A DNA stretch of 64,000 nt from Gordonia tangerina (GTDB lineage: Bacteria > Actinomycetota > Actinomycetes > Mycobacteriales > Mycobacteriaceae): positions 62,001 to 126,000 of the forward strand of contig NZ_JAKGCU010000010.1 of NCBI RefSeq assembly GCF_021556435.1, written 5' to 3'. A model generated the notes under the pieces. That model worked only from the letters and a program-made list of their open reading frames with translations, had not been told where the DNA came from and did not search any database. Shown here one piece after another: positions 45,523 through 54,071 of the stretch (its first letter is position 1; each line of letters begins with the position of its first letter). The translations under genes and the position numbers were made by a program.

Positions 45523-47664
45523 TCAGTGGCTGAACGACACCTTGGGCAGGATTCGCCGTAACCACGCCGGACTCCACCAGGCACCGTGGCCGGTGATCCG
45601 CAGCAGCACGGGCAGCAGTACCAACCGAATCAGCGTGGCGTCGAGCAGGACCGCGACACCCAGAATGATGCCCATCTCCTTCGGCGGCAGCGGATCTGCC
45701 AGGGCGAAAGTGAAGAACACCGCGACCATCACCGCAGCGGCGGCGAAGATCACCCGACCGGAATGGGCGAGCCCGTCCACGTGAGCCACCTTGGGGTCCT
45801 TGGAGCGTTCATAGTGCTCCTTGGCGGTGGCGAGTAGGAACACGGTGTAGTCCATCGCGATCGCGAAGATCATGGCGAAGAAGAACACGGGGCCCCAGCC
45901 GTTCAGGAAGCCCTGAGGTTGGAAACCGAGCACCCCCGATCCCCAGCCTTCCTGGAAGATCAACCGCGCGACGCCGAAGGCGGCGGCGGTCGACAGCAGA
46001 CTCACCACGGTGCCCAGGAGTGCGATCAACGGGGCCTGCAGCGCGATCAGCAGCAACAGGAAACCGAGCGTGAGGATCACCCCGACCACGATCGGGAACC
46101 AGTCATTCAGGGCTTGTTGCAGATCAATGTTCTCCGCGGGAGCGCCGCCGACCAGGGCGTCGGGCGGAAGTGCAGTGCGCAGCTCGGTGACGATCGTGTT
46201 CATCTGGTCATCGGAGGGGTCGACCGCAGGGATGGCCTGCAGCATCACGTAGCCGGAGCCGTCGGCGTCCGGTTGCGGGGGAGTGACCATCGCGACGCCG
46301 GGTGTCGAGGACGCAACCTCGGCGGTCTGTGCGGCCTGAGCCTCGGGTGCGATGATCTGCAGCGCACCGGGTGCACCCGGGCCCATGGCTTCCTGTACGA
46401 CCTCGTAGCCCTGGCGCACCGGTGCGTCCTCGGGGACGACGCTGATCGACGGCATGGCGACCTTGATACCGATCACCGGCAACGCTAACACGATCAGGAT
46501 CGCCAGCGATCCGACCGCGAACGGCCACGGGTGGCGGTGCAGCAGTTCACCCCACCTGGCGAACACCGGCGAGCGATGCTGCTGGCGCTTGGCCCACGGC
46601 AGTGAGACGGCGTTGACGCCGTTACCGATGGCGCCGAGCACCGCGGGCAGCAAGGTCATCGTGGCCGCCAGTACGAACACGACGGCCAGCATGATGCCCA
46701 CCGCCATGGTTCGGACCGCGGGCGCGGGCACCAGGAGCACCGCCGACAAGCTGACCAACACCGTCAGGCCGGACAACATCACGGCCTTGCCGGCCGTGTC
46801 CATGGTCTCGACGGTGGCCGCGACCTTGTCCTTGCGGTGAGCCATCGCGGCGCGGAAGCGAGAGACGATGAACAGGGCGTAGTCGATGCCCAGGGCGAGC
46901 GCGAACATCATCGCGAAGTTCATGGCCCACACCGAGATTGGCGTGATCATGTTCAGCAGCACCAGGCCGCCGGCAGAGGCGACCAGGCCGGCGATGGTGA
47001 GCAGCAGCGGCAGGCCGGCGGCGACCAGTGAACCGAAGGCGAGCACCATGATCGCGAGTGTGATCGGCCAGGAAACCATCTCGGCCTTGATCATCGCGTC
47101 GTGGTTGGCCTTGTTGAAGTCGCTCCACAGGGCGGACGCACCTGTCGGATAGACGTCGATTCCGTTGCCGGACAACGCTGTCAATTCGTCTTTGTGGTCG
47201 TCGACGGCCTTCACCATGTCGTCGGTGGTGCCATTGGCCCCGATCAGGACGATACCGGTGTGACCGTCCGGACTGATGGTCATGCCAGGTTGTGGCGGCA
47301 CGACCGCGCCGAAGCGGTCGTCGGTCGTGGCGACATCGGTGATCTGCCCGATGACCCGCTGCATGTCGGGACTCGAGATGTCCTGGTCATCGGAGTGGAC
47401 GACCACCTGGACCGCCGCCGACGAGTTGCCGCCGAAGTGTTCCTCGGCGAGTTCGCGTACGGCCACCGACTCCGAACCATTGGCCTGCCACCCGGCGCCG
47501 GCCAGTGAGTTGAAGACCGAGGGTGCGAAAGCGCCGAGGCCGATCACGAGCAGCGACCAGATCGCGAAGACCCAGCGTCGGTGTGTGGCGGTGGCGCCAC
47601 CCAATCGCCCGAGGGGCCCGGTTTTCCGGGACTCCTCGGTATCTGTTTCTGCCGTTGTTGTCAC
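45523..47664 (-). CDS. MMPL/RND-family membrane transporter
   Basis: 713 residues from a GTG with GGAGG 7 bases before it. Twelve membrane segments in the 1+5+1+5 order (helices near 30-50, 185-330 and 525-700), two extracytoplasmic loops of ~130 residues, and the family motifs ALGIDYALFIVSRF and AMDYTVFLLATAKEHYERSKD. MMPL proteins export lipids or toxic molecules using the proton gradient. Its promoter carries two copies of the CstR-like operator, and the repressor gene follows 66 bases downstream. Substrate unknown; the regulation suggests a sulfur- or metal-linked stress compound. Confidence 0.9.
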   Translation of the reverse strand: MTTTAETDTEESRKTGPLGRLGGATATHRRWVFAIWSLLVIGLGAFAPSVFNSLAGAGWQANGSESVAVRELAEEHFGGNSSAAVQVVVHSDDQDISSPDMQRVIGQITDVATTDDRFGAVVPPQPGMTISPDGHTGIVLIGANGTTDDMVKAVDDHKDELTALSGNGIDVYPTGASALWSDFNKANHDAMIKAEMVSWPITLAIMVLAFGSLVAAGLPLLLTIAGLVASAGGLVLLNMITPISVWAMNFAMMFALALGIDYALFIVSRFRAAMAHRKDKVAATVETMDTAGKAVMLSGLTVLVSLSAVLLVPAPAVRTMAVGIMLAVVFVLAATMTLLPAVLGAIGNGVNAVSLPWAKRQQHRSPVFARWGELLHRHPWPFAVGSLAILIVLALPVIGIKVAMPSISVVPEDAPVRQGYEVVQEAMGPGAPGALQIIAPEAQAAQTAEVASSTPGVAMVTPPQPDADGSGYVMLQAIPAVDPSDDQMNTIVTELRTALPPDALVGGAPAENIDLQQALNDWFPIVVGVILTLGFLLLLIALQAPLIALLGTVVSLLSTAAAFGVARLIFQEGWGSGVLGFQPQGFLNGWGPVFFFAMIFAIAMDYTVFLLATAKEHYERSKDPKVAHVDGLAHSGRVIFAAAAVMVAVFFTFALADPLPPKEMGIILGVAVLLDATLIRLVLLPVLLRITGHGAWWSPAWLRRILPKVSFSH

Positions 47665-47691
47665 GAGGTTGCCTCCAGACGCCCGGGGAAC

Positions 47692-47707
47692 ATACCCAGG
47701 GGGGTAT
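47692..47707. promoter_or_regulatory. CsoR/CstR operator ATACCC-AGGG-GGGTAT (copy 2)
   Basis: 28 bases upstream of the transporter start, touching a TATGTT -10-like box on the minus strand. Confidence 0.7.
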
Positions 47708-47727
47708 CGATCGGAACGTAGGCGACC

Positions 47728-47743
47728 ATACCCCAGGGGGTAT
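47728..47743. promoter_or_regulatory. CsoR/CstR operator ATACCCC-AG-GGGGTAT (copy 3)
   Basis: A perfect 7-2-7 palindrome, centre 36 bases from copy 2, extended by flanking C/G. With copy 2 it frames the transporter promoter. Confidence 0.75.
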
Positions 47744-47876
47744 GGGTAGGCAAGGGGGGAACATCTACTCGGATGGCCCCTCGGTTCGGTTTGGGAGTCT
47801 TAGTGGTCCCGTCCGTGAATTCGTCGGGCGTCTTCGGCGTTCGAGGCAACCCCGAAAGAATTTACGAGCAGCACCT

Positions 47877-48452
47877 TCAGTCGGTGGCCAGGCTGCGCAA
47901 TCGGGCCACCGCGGTGTGCAGCAATGCGTCGAGCGTCTCGACGTTGTCGGCCGCCACCCACTCGGCGAAGGCGACCTTGAATGCGGCGATACCCATCTCG
48001 GCGGACAGGCGGGCGGTCGTGGCGTCGACGTCGCGGTTCTCCAGGGAGGTGGCGACGGCGTCGACAAGCGAGGTCATCTTGAGCGCTTCACGTTCGCGCA
48101 GTTCGGGATTCGTGTCGATGACGCGTTGTCGGGTCCGCGCGAACTGCACGCGGTCGGCGAAGAATGTGCCCGCGGCGCGGTGCAAGGTCGCGGCCACGGA
48201 TTCCAGTGGCGGGCGGCCGGGCGGTTGCCGGTTCAGGTCATCGACGATGGCGTGTTCCAGGGTGTGTCCACTGTCGAAGAGGACTTCGCGCTTGTCGCCG
48301 AACTGGCGGTAGAACGTGCGCTCGGTGACCCCGGCGGCGGCGGCGATGTCGGCCACCGACGTCGCCTCGTAGCCCCGCTCGACAAAGAGGCGGAGCGCGG
48401 CGTTCTGCAGGCGCTCCCGCGATCCTGTCGGCCATCGTCCCACGGTCGACAC
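47877..48452 (-). CDS. TetR-family repressor
   Basis: 191 residues from a GTG. The N-terminal HTH is typical: LQNAALRLFVERGYEATSVADIAAAAGVTERTFYRQFGDKREVLF (about 15-58). The C-terminal ligand domain is all-helical with no recognisable ligand signature. It is divergent from an NAD-binding epimerase-like gene; two copies of ATG(T/A)CA-N5-TGACAT lie in the 108-base interval, so it very likely controls itself and that gene. Confidence 0.88.
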   Translation of the reverse strand: MSTVGRWPTGSRERLQNAALRLFVERGYEATSVADIAAAAGVTERTFYRQFGDKREVLFDSGHTLEHAIVDDLNRQPPGRPPLESVAATLHRAAGTFFADRVQFARTRQRVIDTNPELREREALKMTSLVDAVATSLENRDVDATTARLSAEMGIAAFKVAFAEWVAADNVETLDALLHTAVARLRSLATD

Positions 48453-48460
48453 GATACGTG

Positions 48461-48511
48461 ATGACAGAACGTGACATCAGGCGTATCGTTCGTTATGTCA
48501 GATTGTGACAT
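48461..48511. promoter_or_regulatory. Two TetR operator copies in the divergent promoter
   Basis: ATGACA-N5-TGACAT at 48461-48477 and the perfect ATGTCA-N5-TGACAT at 48495-48511, centres 34 bases apart. They lie just upstream of the TetR GTG and 50 bases before the SDR-like gene. Confidence 0.65.
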
Positions 48512-48560
48512 CACATTCCGCGGACCCGAAGGCGGGTTCCGCGATTTCAAGGAGACTCTC

Positions 48561-49466
48561 GTGAAGGTTTTCGTCACCGGCGCATCTGGCCACCTCGGTT
48601 CCGCGGTGGTCCCCGAGCTCATCTCCGCCGGCTATTCCGTGGTCGGGCTGGCGCGTTCGGGTAAGGCGGCCGAATCCGTGCAGGCGCTCGGCGCTGCGGT
48701 CCGGCGTGGCGGACTCGATGACCTCGACGTGCTGTCCGCGGCGGCTGCCGAGGCCGACGCCGTCATTCACCTGGCCTTTCGGCACGACCTGATGCAGGTG
48801 GGCGACCTCGCGGCGGCTGCCGAGGCCGATCTGTCAGCGGTCCGGGCGATGGCCGAGCCGCTGGTCGGAACCGGCAAGTCGTTGGTGGGTACCTCCGGCA
48901 CCGCGATGCTGGCGCACATGGGTGTCCGCGGCCGTGCCGGCACCGAAAGCGACGTCGGCGACGGTGGGTACCGGATCGACACCGAGAACGAGATCATCGC
49001 CCTCGGCGAGCAGGGTGTGCGGTCATCGGTGGTGCGGCTGCCGCCCTCGGTTCACAGCGACCTCGATCGGCACGGTTTCGTGCCCGCACTGATCGGGTTC
49101 GCCCGCGACAACGGGTTCGCCGGCTACTTGGCCGAGGGCACCAATCGGTGGCCGGCCGTGCACACCCGCGACGCCGCACGCCTCTACCGGCTCGCCGTGG
49201 AGTCGGCGCCCGCGGGCACCCGGCTGCACGCGGTCGGCGACGAGGGGGTTGAGTTCCGCGACATCGCGGCTGCCATCGGACGTGGGCTGGATATCCCGAC
49301 CCGTCGAGTGGCGCCCGACGATGCCAGTGCTCGTTTCGGCTTCCTCGCCGCCTTTGTGCCCGTGGATAATCCGACATCTGCCGCGCGCACCGAACAGCTG
49401 TTGCAATGGCAGCCCGAACACCCAGGGCTCATCGCCGACATCGACGCCGGCCACTACTTTCGTTGA
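48561..49466 (+). CDS. Atypical SDR / NAD(P)-dependent epimerase-like protein
   Basis: 301 residues. An N-terminal Rossmann motif GASGHLGSAVV (about 7-17) and SRKAAESVQALGAA-like second strand suit an extended SDR of the NmrA/epimerase group; the C-terminal half ends QLLQWQPEHPGLIADIDAGHYF. No clear YxxxK is seen at the usual place (YRIDTENE is in its area), so it may bind NADP(H) without classic catalysis. The GTG at 48561 follows AGGAG by 6 bases; in-frame codons upstream lie in the operator region. Probably repressed by the divergent TetR. Confidence 0.82.
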   Translation: MKVFVTGASGHLGSAVVPELISAGYSVVGLARSGKAAESVQALGAAVRRGGLDDLDVLSAAAAEADAVIHLAFRHDLMQVGDLAAAAEADLSAVRAMAEPLVGTGKSLVGTSGTAMLAHMGVRGRAGTESDVGDGGYRIDTENEIIALGEQGVRSSVVRLPPSVHSDLDRHGFVPALIGFARDNGFAGYLAEGTNRWPAVHTRDAARLYRLAVESAPAGTRLHAVGDEGVEFRDIAAAIGRGLDIPTRRVAPDDASARFGFLAAFVPVDNPTSAARTEQLLQWQPEHPGLIADIDAGHYFR

Positions 49467-49470
49467 CCGC

Positions 49471-49941
49471 TCAGGAGTGCCAGAAACCGGCATGTACCTC
49501 GCGGGCTGCCAGGATGTCGAATGGTCCGCGCACCGCGGTCGGATGTCGGCCGCGGGCGAAGACCTCCCGGCAGGGCAGCGACATGGTCGGGTTCTTGACG
49601 TCATCACCGGTCATCGCGCGCAGTTCGTCCTCGCCGAGCGCGAACACCACCGTGCGGATGCGGGCCCAATAGATGGCACCCGCACACATCGCGCACGGCT
49701 CGGTGCTGGTGTAGAGCGTCAGCGTCGCGCGGATGTCCGGATCGAACCGCTTGCCCGCGACCCGAACAAGATTGGTCTCGGCGTGGCCGGTCGGGTCGTT
49801 GTCGGTGTCGACGGTGTTGAGGGCGGTGCAGACGACCTCACCGTCCGCGTTCACCAGCAGGGCGCCGAAGGGGTGGTTTCCGTGGGCCCGTGACTCGGCC
49901 GCCAGATCGATGGCCTGATGCAGAAATGCGACGTCGTCCAT
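49471..49941 (-). CDS. Nucleoside/guanine deaminase (CDA fold)
   Basis: 156 residues. The zinc site is visible: HAE in GHAETNLVR and PCAMCAGAIYWA. The N-terminal HPFGALLVNADGEVV and the C-terminal EVFARGRHP context favour a guanine-deaminase-like enzyme (GuaD) over the tRNA adenosine deaminase TadA, which is usually linked to other genes. It would release ammonia from a purine base or nucleoside. It converges on the SDR-like gene with 4 bases between stops. Confidence 0.88.
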   Translation of the reverse strand: MDDVAFLHQAIDLAAESRAHGNHPFGALLVNADGEVVCTALNTVDTDNDPTGHAETNLVRVAGKRFDPDIRATLTLYTSTEPCAMCAGAIYWARIRTVVFALGEDELRAMTGDDVKNPTMSLPCREVFARGRHPTAVRGPFDILAAREVHAGFWHS

Positions 49942-50015
49942 CCCTCGATGATCTCAGCACGGTGCCACCTCCGTTGCCGGGATAGCGCCGAATTCACCGT
50001 TCGTGAAGCGGCTTT

Positions 50016-50050
50016 TGCCAAAGCAACACCCGGCAGCCAACCCTTTGGCA
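50016..50050. promoter_or_regulatory. Inverted repeat TGCCAAAG ... CTTTGGCA upstream of a TetR gene
   Basis: Eight-base perfect arms with a 19-base spacer, ending 10 bases before the ATG at 50061. Candidate autoregulatory site. Confidence 0.4.
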
Positions 50051-50060
50051 GCATGTTTTC

Positions 50061-50654
50061 ATGACTTCGGCGGCAACCCCGAAGGGGCTGCGACGTCGGT
50101 CCCGATTGATCGAGGCCGCTGGTGAATTGCTGCTCGAAGGCGGGTTCGACGCGGTTCGTCACCGGGCAGTCGCCGAAAGGGCCCAGCTGCCGTTGGCGTC
50201 GACGACCTACTACTTCGGATCTCTCGAAGATCTGATGGCGGAGGCGGCGGCCGAGGTCTGCCACCGTGAGGAGAAATGTATTGCGGCCCGCCGCGACGCC
50301 GTCTCGCGTCGACGTCGCGGCGGGCACGCCACCGCCGATGCGCTGGCGGAGGTCTTCGTGGGGCCCGACACCACCATCGAGACCTTGGCCGCCCGCTACG
50401 AGACCATCGCGTTGGCCGCCCGCTATCCGCGTCTGCACGATGTGGTGGCGGATCGTCGGATCTTGTTGGCGGAGATGCATTCCGATGTGTTGCAGAAGTC
50501 GTTCCGGATCGCCGAATCCGCACGCGTGCAGAAGTTGATCGCGGTAGAGGACGGAGCGGTGGTCGGTGTGTTGGGTCGTCGGGAGGCGAGCGCCTACACG
50601 GCGACGCGGGAGGCGTTGTACGAGGTGATCGAGGTACTTGCGCCTCGCGAGTAG
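50061..50654 (+). CDS. TetR-family regulator
   Basis: 197 residues. HTH at about 12-55: LIEAAGELLLEGGFDAVRHRAVAERAQLPLASTTYYFGSLEDLMAEA. The ligand domain is Ala/Arg-rich with no recognisable ligand motif. An 8-base inverted repeat lies just upstream. A small secreted protein follows 9 bases after its stop, and purB beyond that; whether either is a target cannot be told. Confidence 0.85.
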   Translation: MTSAATPKGLRRRSRLIEAAGELLLEGGFDAVRHRAVAERAQLPLASTTYYFGSLEDLMAEAAAEVCHREEKCIAARRDAVSRRRRGGHATADALAEVFVGPDTTIETLAARYETIALAARYPRLHDVVADRRILLAEMHSDVLQKSFRIAESARVQKLIAVEDGAVVGVLGRREASAYTATREALYEVIEVLAPRE

Positions 50655-50663
50655 CGCGGGCGC

Positions 50664-51092
50664 ATGAAGCGAGGGAGGGCGCCAGAGATGCGACAACGGG
50701 GATGGCCGCGGGTGCGGCTCGTGCTGGCAGCGCTGCTGGCAGCAGCGACGGCGATGATGGTCTCACCCGGGTCGGCTACGGCAGTTCCGGTCGGCAAGGT
50801 CGACGCCGGTGTGCCGTTCTCGTCGGTCGTCTACGGCACCGGATGCCGCTACGACCTGACCGTCGACGTCAACTCGGTCGGCACGGTGACCTTCTGGGAG
50901 AGGCCGCAGGGCGCGCCCGCCCGATTCCTCGGCGCGGCCGAGGCAGACGGGGCCATCGCGACCATCAGTTGGGTGCCGCGCCGGGTGGCCACCACACAGT
51001 TGTATGCGAAGCAGAACGGGGTGACCGGCCCGGTCGCGGTGTTGCGCGTGCACCAGGGTTATGGGTCGGGGTGGGCCTGTTTCGCTTTGTGA
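50664..51092 (+). CDS. Small secreted protein, 142 residues
   Basis: A basic N-terminus and hydrophobic core (LVLAALLAAATAMMV) with an ATA-VP cleavage site near residue 40 make a Sec signal peptide. The mature ~100 residues are beta-rich with two Cys (GCRYDL and WACFAL) that could form one disulfide; the FSSVVYGTGCRYDLTVDVN part resembles an Ig-like fold. No enzyme motif. It lies 9 bases after the TetR stop. Function unknown. Confidence 0.7.
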   Translation: MKRGRAPEMRQRGWPRVRLVLAALLAAATAMMVSPGSATAVPVGKVDAGVPFSSVVYGTGCRYDLTVDVNSVGTVTFWERPQGAPARFLGAAEADGAIATISWVPRRVATTQLYAKQNGVTGPVAVLRVHQGYGSGWACFAL

Positions 51093-51136
51093 GCGGCGGC
51101 GCGGACGTGTTCGGCAATGGGTGAGTGGGCCGCGAC

Positions 51137-51142
51137 TACACT
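51137..51142 (+). promoter_or_regulatory. -10 box TACACT of purB
   Basis: Six bases before the GTG at 51149. Confidence 0.45.
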
Positions 51143-51148
51143 GTGTGC

Positions 51149-52576
51149 GTGTCGAAGCCCTCCATTTCCAACGTCCTGGCCGGTCGCTACGCCTCTGCTG
51201 AGCTGGCCGAGATCTGGTCACCCCGCCACAAGATCGCGCTGGAGCGTCAGCTGTGGATCGCAGTGCTCAAGGCGCAGCGCGACCTGGGGATCGATGTCCC
51301 CGACGACGCCATCGCCGACTACGAGAGAGTTGTCGACCAGATCGACCTCGACTCCATCGCCGAGCGTGAGCGGATCACACGACACGACGTGAAGGCGCGG
51401 ATCGAGGAATTCAACGCGCTGGCCGGACACGAGCAGATCCACAAGGGGATGACCAGCCGCGACCTCACCGAGAACGTCGAACAGTTGCAGATCCTGCGAT
51501 CGCTGCAACACGTGCACGCCCATGGCGTTGCGGTTCTGGCCCGGGTGGCCGACCGCGCCGCCCAGTACTCATCGGTGGTGATGGCCGGTCGCAGTCACAA
51601 CGTCGCCGCGCAGGCCACCACCTTGGGCAAACGTTTCGCCAGTGCCGCCGACGAACTGATGATCGCGCTGACCCGCGTGCACGAACTGATCGACCGTTAC
51701 CCGTTGCGGGGCATCAAAGGCCCGATGGGAACCTCGCAGGACATGCTCGACCTGCTCGGAGGCGACGCCGTGAAGCTCGCCGATCTCGAGGCTCGGGTGG
51801 CCGATCACCTCGGTTTCGCACGGTCGCTGACCTCTGTCGGCCAGATCTATCCGCGCTCCCTCGACCACGACGTGGTGTCCGCACTGGTGCAGCTCGCGGC
51901 CGGTCCGTCGTCGCTGGCTCACACCATCAGACTGATGGCCGGCCACGAGCTGGTCACCGAAGGATTTCAGCCCGGCCAGGTCGGCAGTTCGGCGATGCCG
52001 CACAAGATGAACACGCGTAGTTGCGAGCGGGTCAACGGCCTGCAGGTGGTGTTACGCGGCTACGGTTCCATGGCGGCCGAGCTGGCCGGCGCCCAGTGGA
52101 ACGAGGGTGACGTCTTTTGTTCGGTGGTGCGTCGGGTGGCATTGCCCGATGCCTTCTTCGCCATCGACGGGCTGATGGAGACCTTCCTCACCGTGCTTGC
52201 CGAGTTCGGGGCTTATCCGGCGGTCATCGCCAATGAGCTCGACCGCTACCTGCCGTTCCTGGCCACCACCAAGGTGCTGATGGCGTCGGTGCGCGCCGGC
52301 GTCGGCCGGGAGAGCGCGCACGAGGCGATCAAGGAGAACGCGGTGGCCGTAGCGCTCGCGATGCGCGAGGAAGGGCGCGAACCCGACCTGCTCGACCGCC
52401 TCGCCGCCGACGACCGAATTCCGCTCGACCGCGCCCAGCTCGAGGACTTGCTCGCCGACAAGTCGGTGTTCGTGGGCGCCGCCGAACAGCAGGTCGCCGA
52501 TGTGCTGGCCGCGGCGGAGAAGGTCGTCGCGCAGTACCCCGACGCGGCTGCCTACACGCCGGCGCCGATCCTGTAG
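51149..52576 (+). CDS. purB: Adenylosuccinate lyase
   Basis: 475 residues. PurB splits SAICAR to AICAR and adenylosuccinate to AMP, both by loss of fumarate. The fumarase-superfamily signature is GSSAMPHKMNTRSCERVNGL, with the first conserved block MTSRDLTENVEQLQ and the second AGRSHNVAAQATTLGKR. The GTG at 51149 starts the family N-terminus and is 6 bases after a TACACT -10, so the mRNA is probably leaderless; the frame extends 8 codons upstream. Confidence 0.96.
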   Translation: MSKPSISNVLAGRYASAELAEIWSPRHKIALERQLWIAVLKAQRDLGIDVPDDAIADYERVVDQIDLDSIAERERITRHDVKARIEEFNALAGHEQIHKGMTSRDLTENVEQLQILRSLQHVHAHGVAVLARVADRAAQYSSVVMAGRSHNVAAQATTLGKRFASAADELMIALTRVHELIDRYPLRGIKGPMGTSQDMLDLLGGDAVKLADLEARVADHLGFARSLTSVGQIYPRSLDHDVVSALVQLAAGPSSLAHTIRLMAGHELVTEGFQPGQVGSSAMPHKMNTRSCERVNGLQVVLRGYGSMAAELAGAQWNEGDVFCSVVRRVALPDAFFAIDGLMETFLTVLAEFGAYPAVIANELDRYLPFLATTKVLMASVRAGVGRESAHEAIKENAVAVALAMREEGREPDLLDRLAADDRIPLDRAQLEDLLADKSVFVGAAEQQVADVLAAAEKVVAQYPDAAAYTPAPIL

Positions 52577-52625
52577 CTGCTCGCCACCCTGGTCCCTGAT
52601 GAGGTTCGGAGCTTGCGGAGGACCG

Positions 52626-52919
52626 TCACGAAGTGCTTTCCGACGCCCGATCCGCGTGTCCGAGGTTCCAGTCCGGCAGTGCGACGTCGCGTACCAGCTT
52701 CTTGAGCGTCACCACATCGGGGAAGCCGCCGTCGCGTTTGCGCTCCCACACCTGCTCACCGTCGACGTCGATGTGGAACACACCCCCGGTTCCGGGTACC
52801 AGCGTCACCGCCCCGAGGTCGGTGCCGAAGGTATTTAGGAGCTCGCCGGCCATCCACGACGCCCGCAGCAGCCAATTGCACTGCGTGCAGTAGGTAATGG
52901 TGATCTGCGGGCCGGTCAC
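52626..52919 (-). CDS. SelT/SelW/SelH-like (Rdx) thioredoxin-fold protein
   Basis: 97 residues from the GTG at 52919. The family motif ITYCTQCNWLLRASWMAGELLNTFG has the redox CxxC as CTQC (no selenocysteine), followed by GGVFHIDVDGEQVWERKRDGGFPDVVTLK. The fold is thioredoxin-like and the function a presumed redox role. The frame upstream is open to 53216 but the domain fixes the start. The start overlaps the end of a 79-residue frame by 4 bases. Confidence 0.85.
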   Translation of the reverse strand: MTGPQITITYCTQCNWLLRASWMAGELLNTFGTDLGAVTLVPGTGGVFHIDVDGEQVWERKRDGGFPDVVTLKKLVRDVALPDWNLGHADRASESTS

Positions 52920-53155
52920 GCTGATCCCGCCACGACGGTGGTCTCGTCGGACTGCCGGCTCGGGCCGAATCGTGCGCGCAGACGCCGAGGTCGATGATTC
53001 ATGCCGACCATGATCGCCAACGTCGCCGGGGAACACAACGCGCCGACGACCGATGCCGGGCCCGATCCGAGAGCTCTCAGGGTCTCCCTGCGGTCGAGAT
53101 AGAACGACTTTCCACTCTGTGTCCGTGCTGCCGGGGCACGCGGCTTCCCGGGCAT
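52916..53155 (-). CDS. Possible 79-residue protein coupled to the SelW-like gene
   Basis: An ATG at 53155 opens a basic frame ([15 protein letters not shown], then a short hydrophobic stretch [18 protein letters not shown], then [12 protein letters not shown]). Its stop overlaps the next start by 4 bases (GTGA), which supports it. It is not a family I know, and its start is very close to the purC promoter on the other strand. It may be a shadow. Confidence 0.35.
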   Translation of the reverse strand: MPGKPRAPAARTQSGKSFYLDRRETLRALGSGPASVVGALCSPATLAIMVGMNHRPRRLRARFGPSRQSDETTVVAGSA

Positions 53156-53159
53156 GTCC

Positions 53160-53165
53160 TAGGGT
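53160..53165 (+). promoter_or_regulatory. -10 box TAGGGT of purC
   Basis: Seven bases before the ATG at 53173. Confidence 0.5.
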
Positions 53166-53172
53166 CGAAGCC

Positions 53173-54063
53173 ATGCGTCCTGAACTGCAGTCGTACCGGC
53201 ACCTGGCATCGGGCAAGGTGCGCGAGATCTACGAGATCGACGCCGACACCCTGTTGCTGGTCGCCTCCGACCGCATCTCCGCCTACGACCACATCCTGCG
53301 CCCCGCCATCCCCGACAAAGGGCGCATCCTCACCGCGATGAGCTTCTTCTGGTTCGAGACGCTCGGGGTGCCCAATCACCTCGCCGGCGGGCCCACCGAC
53401 GAACGGATTCCCGCCGAGGCGCTGGGTCGGTCGATGGTGGTGCGCCGCCTGCCGATGGTGCAGGTGGAGTGCGTCGCCCGTGGCTATCTCACCGGATCGG
53501 GCCTGCTCGACTACCGTGCGAGCGGCAGCGTCTGCGGCGTAGCGCTGCCCGCCGGGCTCGATGAGGCGAGTCGGCTTCCCGAGCCGATCTTCACGCCGGC
53601 CACCAAGGCAGCTCAGGGCGACCACGACGAGAACATCAGCTTCGAGCGGGTCGTCGAACAAGAAGGTGCCGATCTCGCCGACCGACTGCGGTCGGCCACG
53701 CTCGACATCTACCGACGGGGTGCGCAGCTCGCTGCCGAACGTGGAATCATCTTGGCCGACACCAAGTTCGAGTTCGGATCGGGTGCGGACGGGGAGCTCG
53801 TGCTCGCCGATGAGGTGCTGACACCGGACTCGTCACGCTACTGGGAGGCGGCCACTTACCAGCCCGGGCAGGTGCAGCCCAGCTTCGACAAACAGATCGT
53901 GCGCAACTGGCTCACCGGTCCCGATTCCGGTTGGGACCGGGCTGCCGACACAACACCGCCAGCGCTGCCCGAGGATGTTGTGGCACGCACCCGCGAACGC
54001 TATATCGAGGCCTACGAATGGATCTCGCAGAGATCCTTCGCCGACTGGCCGGACCATGATTAG
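53173..54063 (+). CDS. purC: SAICAR synthase
   Basis: 296 residues. Ligates aspartate to CAIR with ATP, the eighth step of purine synthesis. Signatures [13 protein letters not shown] at the N-terminus, [15 protein letters not shown], the active-site [15 protein letters not shown] and LADTKFEFG are complete. The ATG at 53173 follows a TAGGGT -10 by 7 bases; the frame extends 40 codons upstream as a shadow. The ptrB gene starts 8 bases after its stop and may be co-transcribed. Confidence 0.96.
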   Translation: MRPELQSYRHLASGKVREIYEIDADTLLLVASDRISAYDHILRPAIPDKGRILTAMSFFWFETLGVPNHLAGGPTDERIPAEALGRSMVVRRLPMVQVECVARGYLTGSGLLDYRASGSVCGVALPAGLDEASRLPEPIFTPATKAAQGDHDENISFERVVEQEGADLADRLRSATLDIYRRGAQLAAERGIILADTKFEFGSGADGELVLADEVLTPDSSRYWEAATYQPGQVQPSFDKQIVRNWLTGPDSGWDRAADTTPPALPEDVVARTRERYIEAYEWISQRSFADWPDHD

Positions 54064-54071
54064 GAGATGAT

